6,665 nucleotides of DNA from Myxococcales bacterium (GTDB taxonomy: Bacteria; Myxococcota; Polyangia; Polyangiales; Polyangiaceae). This document shows, in pieces, positions 6,102 to 6,665 of the stretch. The notes below the pieces were generated by a model. The model was not told the origin of the DNA. It saw nothing but the letters and a program-made list of their open reading frames with translations, and did no database searches. The position numbers and the translations under genes were made by a program. Numbering within the stretch: the first letter of the stretch is position 1; every line of letters starts with the position of its first letter. Location of the stretch: contig JAGQIY010000352.1 in the NCBI GenBank assembly GCA_020430865.1, positions 1-6,665 of the forward strand. Reading direction: 5' to 3'.

Positions 6102-6146
6102 CGTGGCGCCGACGCCACGCTCTGGGCGAGGCGTCGATGCCTCGCC
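6102..6146. promoter_or_regulatory. Tandem pair of related palindromes, candidate enhancer (UAS) or operator
   Basis: Copy 1 (6102-6119) is CGTGGCG-CCGA-CGCCACG, a perfect 7-bp inverted repeat. Copy 2 (6125-6146) is GGCGAGGC-GTCGAT-GCCTCGCC, a perfect 8-bp inverted repeat. Aligned over 19 nt, the copies (starting 6102 and 6127) match at 15 positions. The four differences keep pairing: T-A becomes A-T in the stem, G-C becomes G-T at the loop base, and one change lies in the loop. Centres are 25 bp apart. The pair lies about 87-131 bp upstream of the predicted sigma-54 start at 6015, a typical position for activator binding, and ends 24 bp before the divergent DUF99 start. The alternative is hairpins in the DUF99 leader or a small extragenic palindromic repeat. 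Confidence 0.6.
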
Positions 6147-6170
6147 ACCTGCTTGCTAGGCTGCGGCACC

Positions 6171-6665
6171 GTGAATCTGCTCGGCGTCGACGACTGTCCG
6201 TTTCCTCACTCGGTGGCAGGCGAGCGTTTCCGTGGAGATGTGCGGATCGTGGGCACGGTCTTCGCCGGAACGCGCCTCGATGGTGTCTTGGTCGGGGCAG
6301 TCCGCCGGGACGGCCGCAACTCCAGCGAGCGCATCGCTCGCCTGCTGCTCGACTCGCACTACCACGGCCACGTGGGGGGGATCCTGTTGCAGGGGATCGC
6401 CCTCGCCGGCTTCAACGTGGTCGACGTCCACGGCTTGCATGCGCTGACGGGCTTGCCGGTGATGGTGGTGGCGCGGCGCCAGCCGCGCATGGCGCAGATC
6501 CGCGCGGCGGTTCGCAAGCTGCCCGGGGGCGAACGCAAGTGGGAGCTGATCGATGCGGCGGGGCCCATGGAGCCGCTGCGTGGCGTGTTCGTGCAGCGCG
6601 TCGGGCTCACGCGGAGCCGCGCGGCGCAGTGGCTCCAGAGCTCGACGCTCCACGGCTCGCTCCCC
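6171..6665 (+). CDS. Partial DUF99 family protein (endonuclease V-like fold), 3' end beyond window
   Basis: This is an open frame of 165 codons running off the right edge. The start MNLLGVDDCPF matches the conserved opening of DUF99 (UPF0215) proteins, with Asp7-Asp8 where the RNase H-like fold, shared with endonuclease V, would place acidic catalytic residues. RLDGVLVGAVRRDG (35-48) and LQGIALAGFNVVDVHGLHALTGLPVMVV (73-100, given here only as landmarks: GIALAG, FNVVD, TGLPV) are also typical. Some databases label the family endonuclease dU, a putative repair nuclease; I cannot confirm activity. The GTG start is preferred because family members begin just before the GxDD motif; AGG lies about 10 nt upstream. 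The gene diverges from the monooxygenase and has two tandem palindromes 25-69 bp upstream, so its expression could be tied to them. Full family length is about 190-200 aa, so most of the gene is present. Confidence 0.85.
   Translation, partial: MNLLGVDDCPFPHSVAGERFRGDVRIVGTVFAGTRLDGVLVGAVRRDGRNSSERIARLLLDSHYHGHVGGILLQGIALAGFNVVDVHGLHALTGLPVMVVARRQPRMAQIRAAVRKLPGGERKWELIDAAGPMEPLRGVFVQRVGLTRSRAAQWLQSSTLHGSLP

Noticed and set aside
6011..6169. N-terminal extension of the monooxygenase to ATG 6169
   Set aside because: It would bury the signal peptide 53 residues inside the protein and translate through the sigma-54 promoter and tandem palindromes.
6153..6170. TTGCT near 6153-6157 and TAGGCT at 6157-6162 as DUF99 promoter elements
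   Set aside because: No GG lies 10 nt upstream of the GC, which rules out a sigma-54 site, and no convincing -35 box pairs with TAGGCT. It is too weak to list.
6156..6653. Minus-strand 165-aa frame at the right end
   Set aside because: It is antisense to the DUF99 frame, which has conserved family motifs; this frame has none.

Overview
The window is GC-rich and densely packed. It looks like a chromosomal segment from a myxobacterium-like member of Myxococcota, probably Polyangia. The reasons are a membrane-anchored Ser/Thr kinase next to an FHA-domain sigma-54 activator, and two secreted lipoproteins whose lipid-anchor cysteine is followed by long Gly/Ser/Ala/Asn linkers. Lineage is inferred from style and not from any marker gene. 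I see no rRNA, tRNA, CRISPR array, insertion sequence or phage gene. No gene-free stretch exceeds 300 bases; the largest gaps are 4764-4990 and 6011-6170.

Layout. Five genes lie on the minus strand, read from right to left. They are a copper type II monooxygenase-like lipoprotein (6010-4991), an alpha/beta-hydrolase lipoprotein related to PHB-depolymerase-type esterases (4763-3423), a transmembrane Ser/Thr protein kinase (3346-1679), an FHA/AAA+/Fis sigma-54-dependent activator (1628-294), and the start of a small lipoprotein (290 to beyond the left edge). One gene diverges on the plus strand: a DUF99 protein (6171 to beyond the right edge). Both edge genes start with GTG and are cut by the window ends.

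How the parts may work together. The 160-bp gap between the monooxygenase and DUF99 genes holds the most striking non-coding signal. A close match to a sigma-54 promoter (GGCACG-N4-TTGCT, with exact GG-N10-GC spacing) faces the monooxygenase. About 87-131 bp upstream of its predicted start site lie two tandem copies of one palindrome, related by compensatory base changes. That is the usual layout of an enhancer for a sigma-54 activator, and such an activator is encoded three genes away beside a kinase able to make the phosphothreonine that FHA domains read. The working model is: envelope signal, kinase, FHA activator, tandem palindromes, sigma-54 promoter, secreted copper oxidase. The model is inference. 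One point against simple versions is that the activator has GAFTHA where the sigma-54-contacting loop is normally GAFTGA.

The esterase and kinase genes lack clear Shine-Dalgarno sequences. Each carries a TANNNT -10-like hexamer exactly 6 nt before its ATG, which suggests leaderless transcripts.
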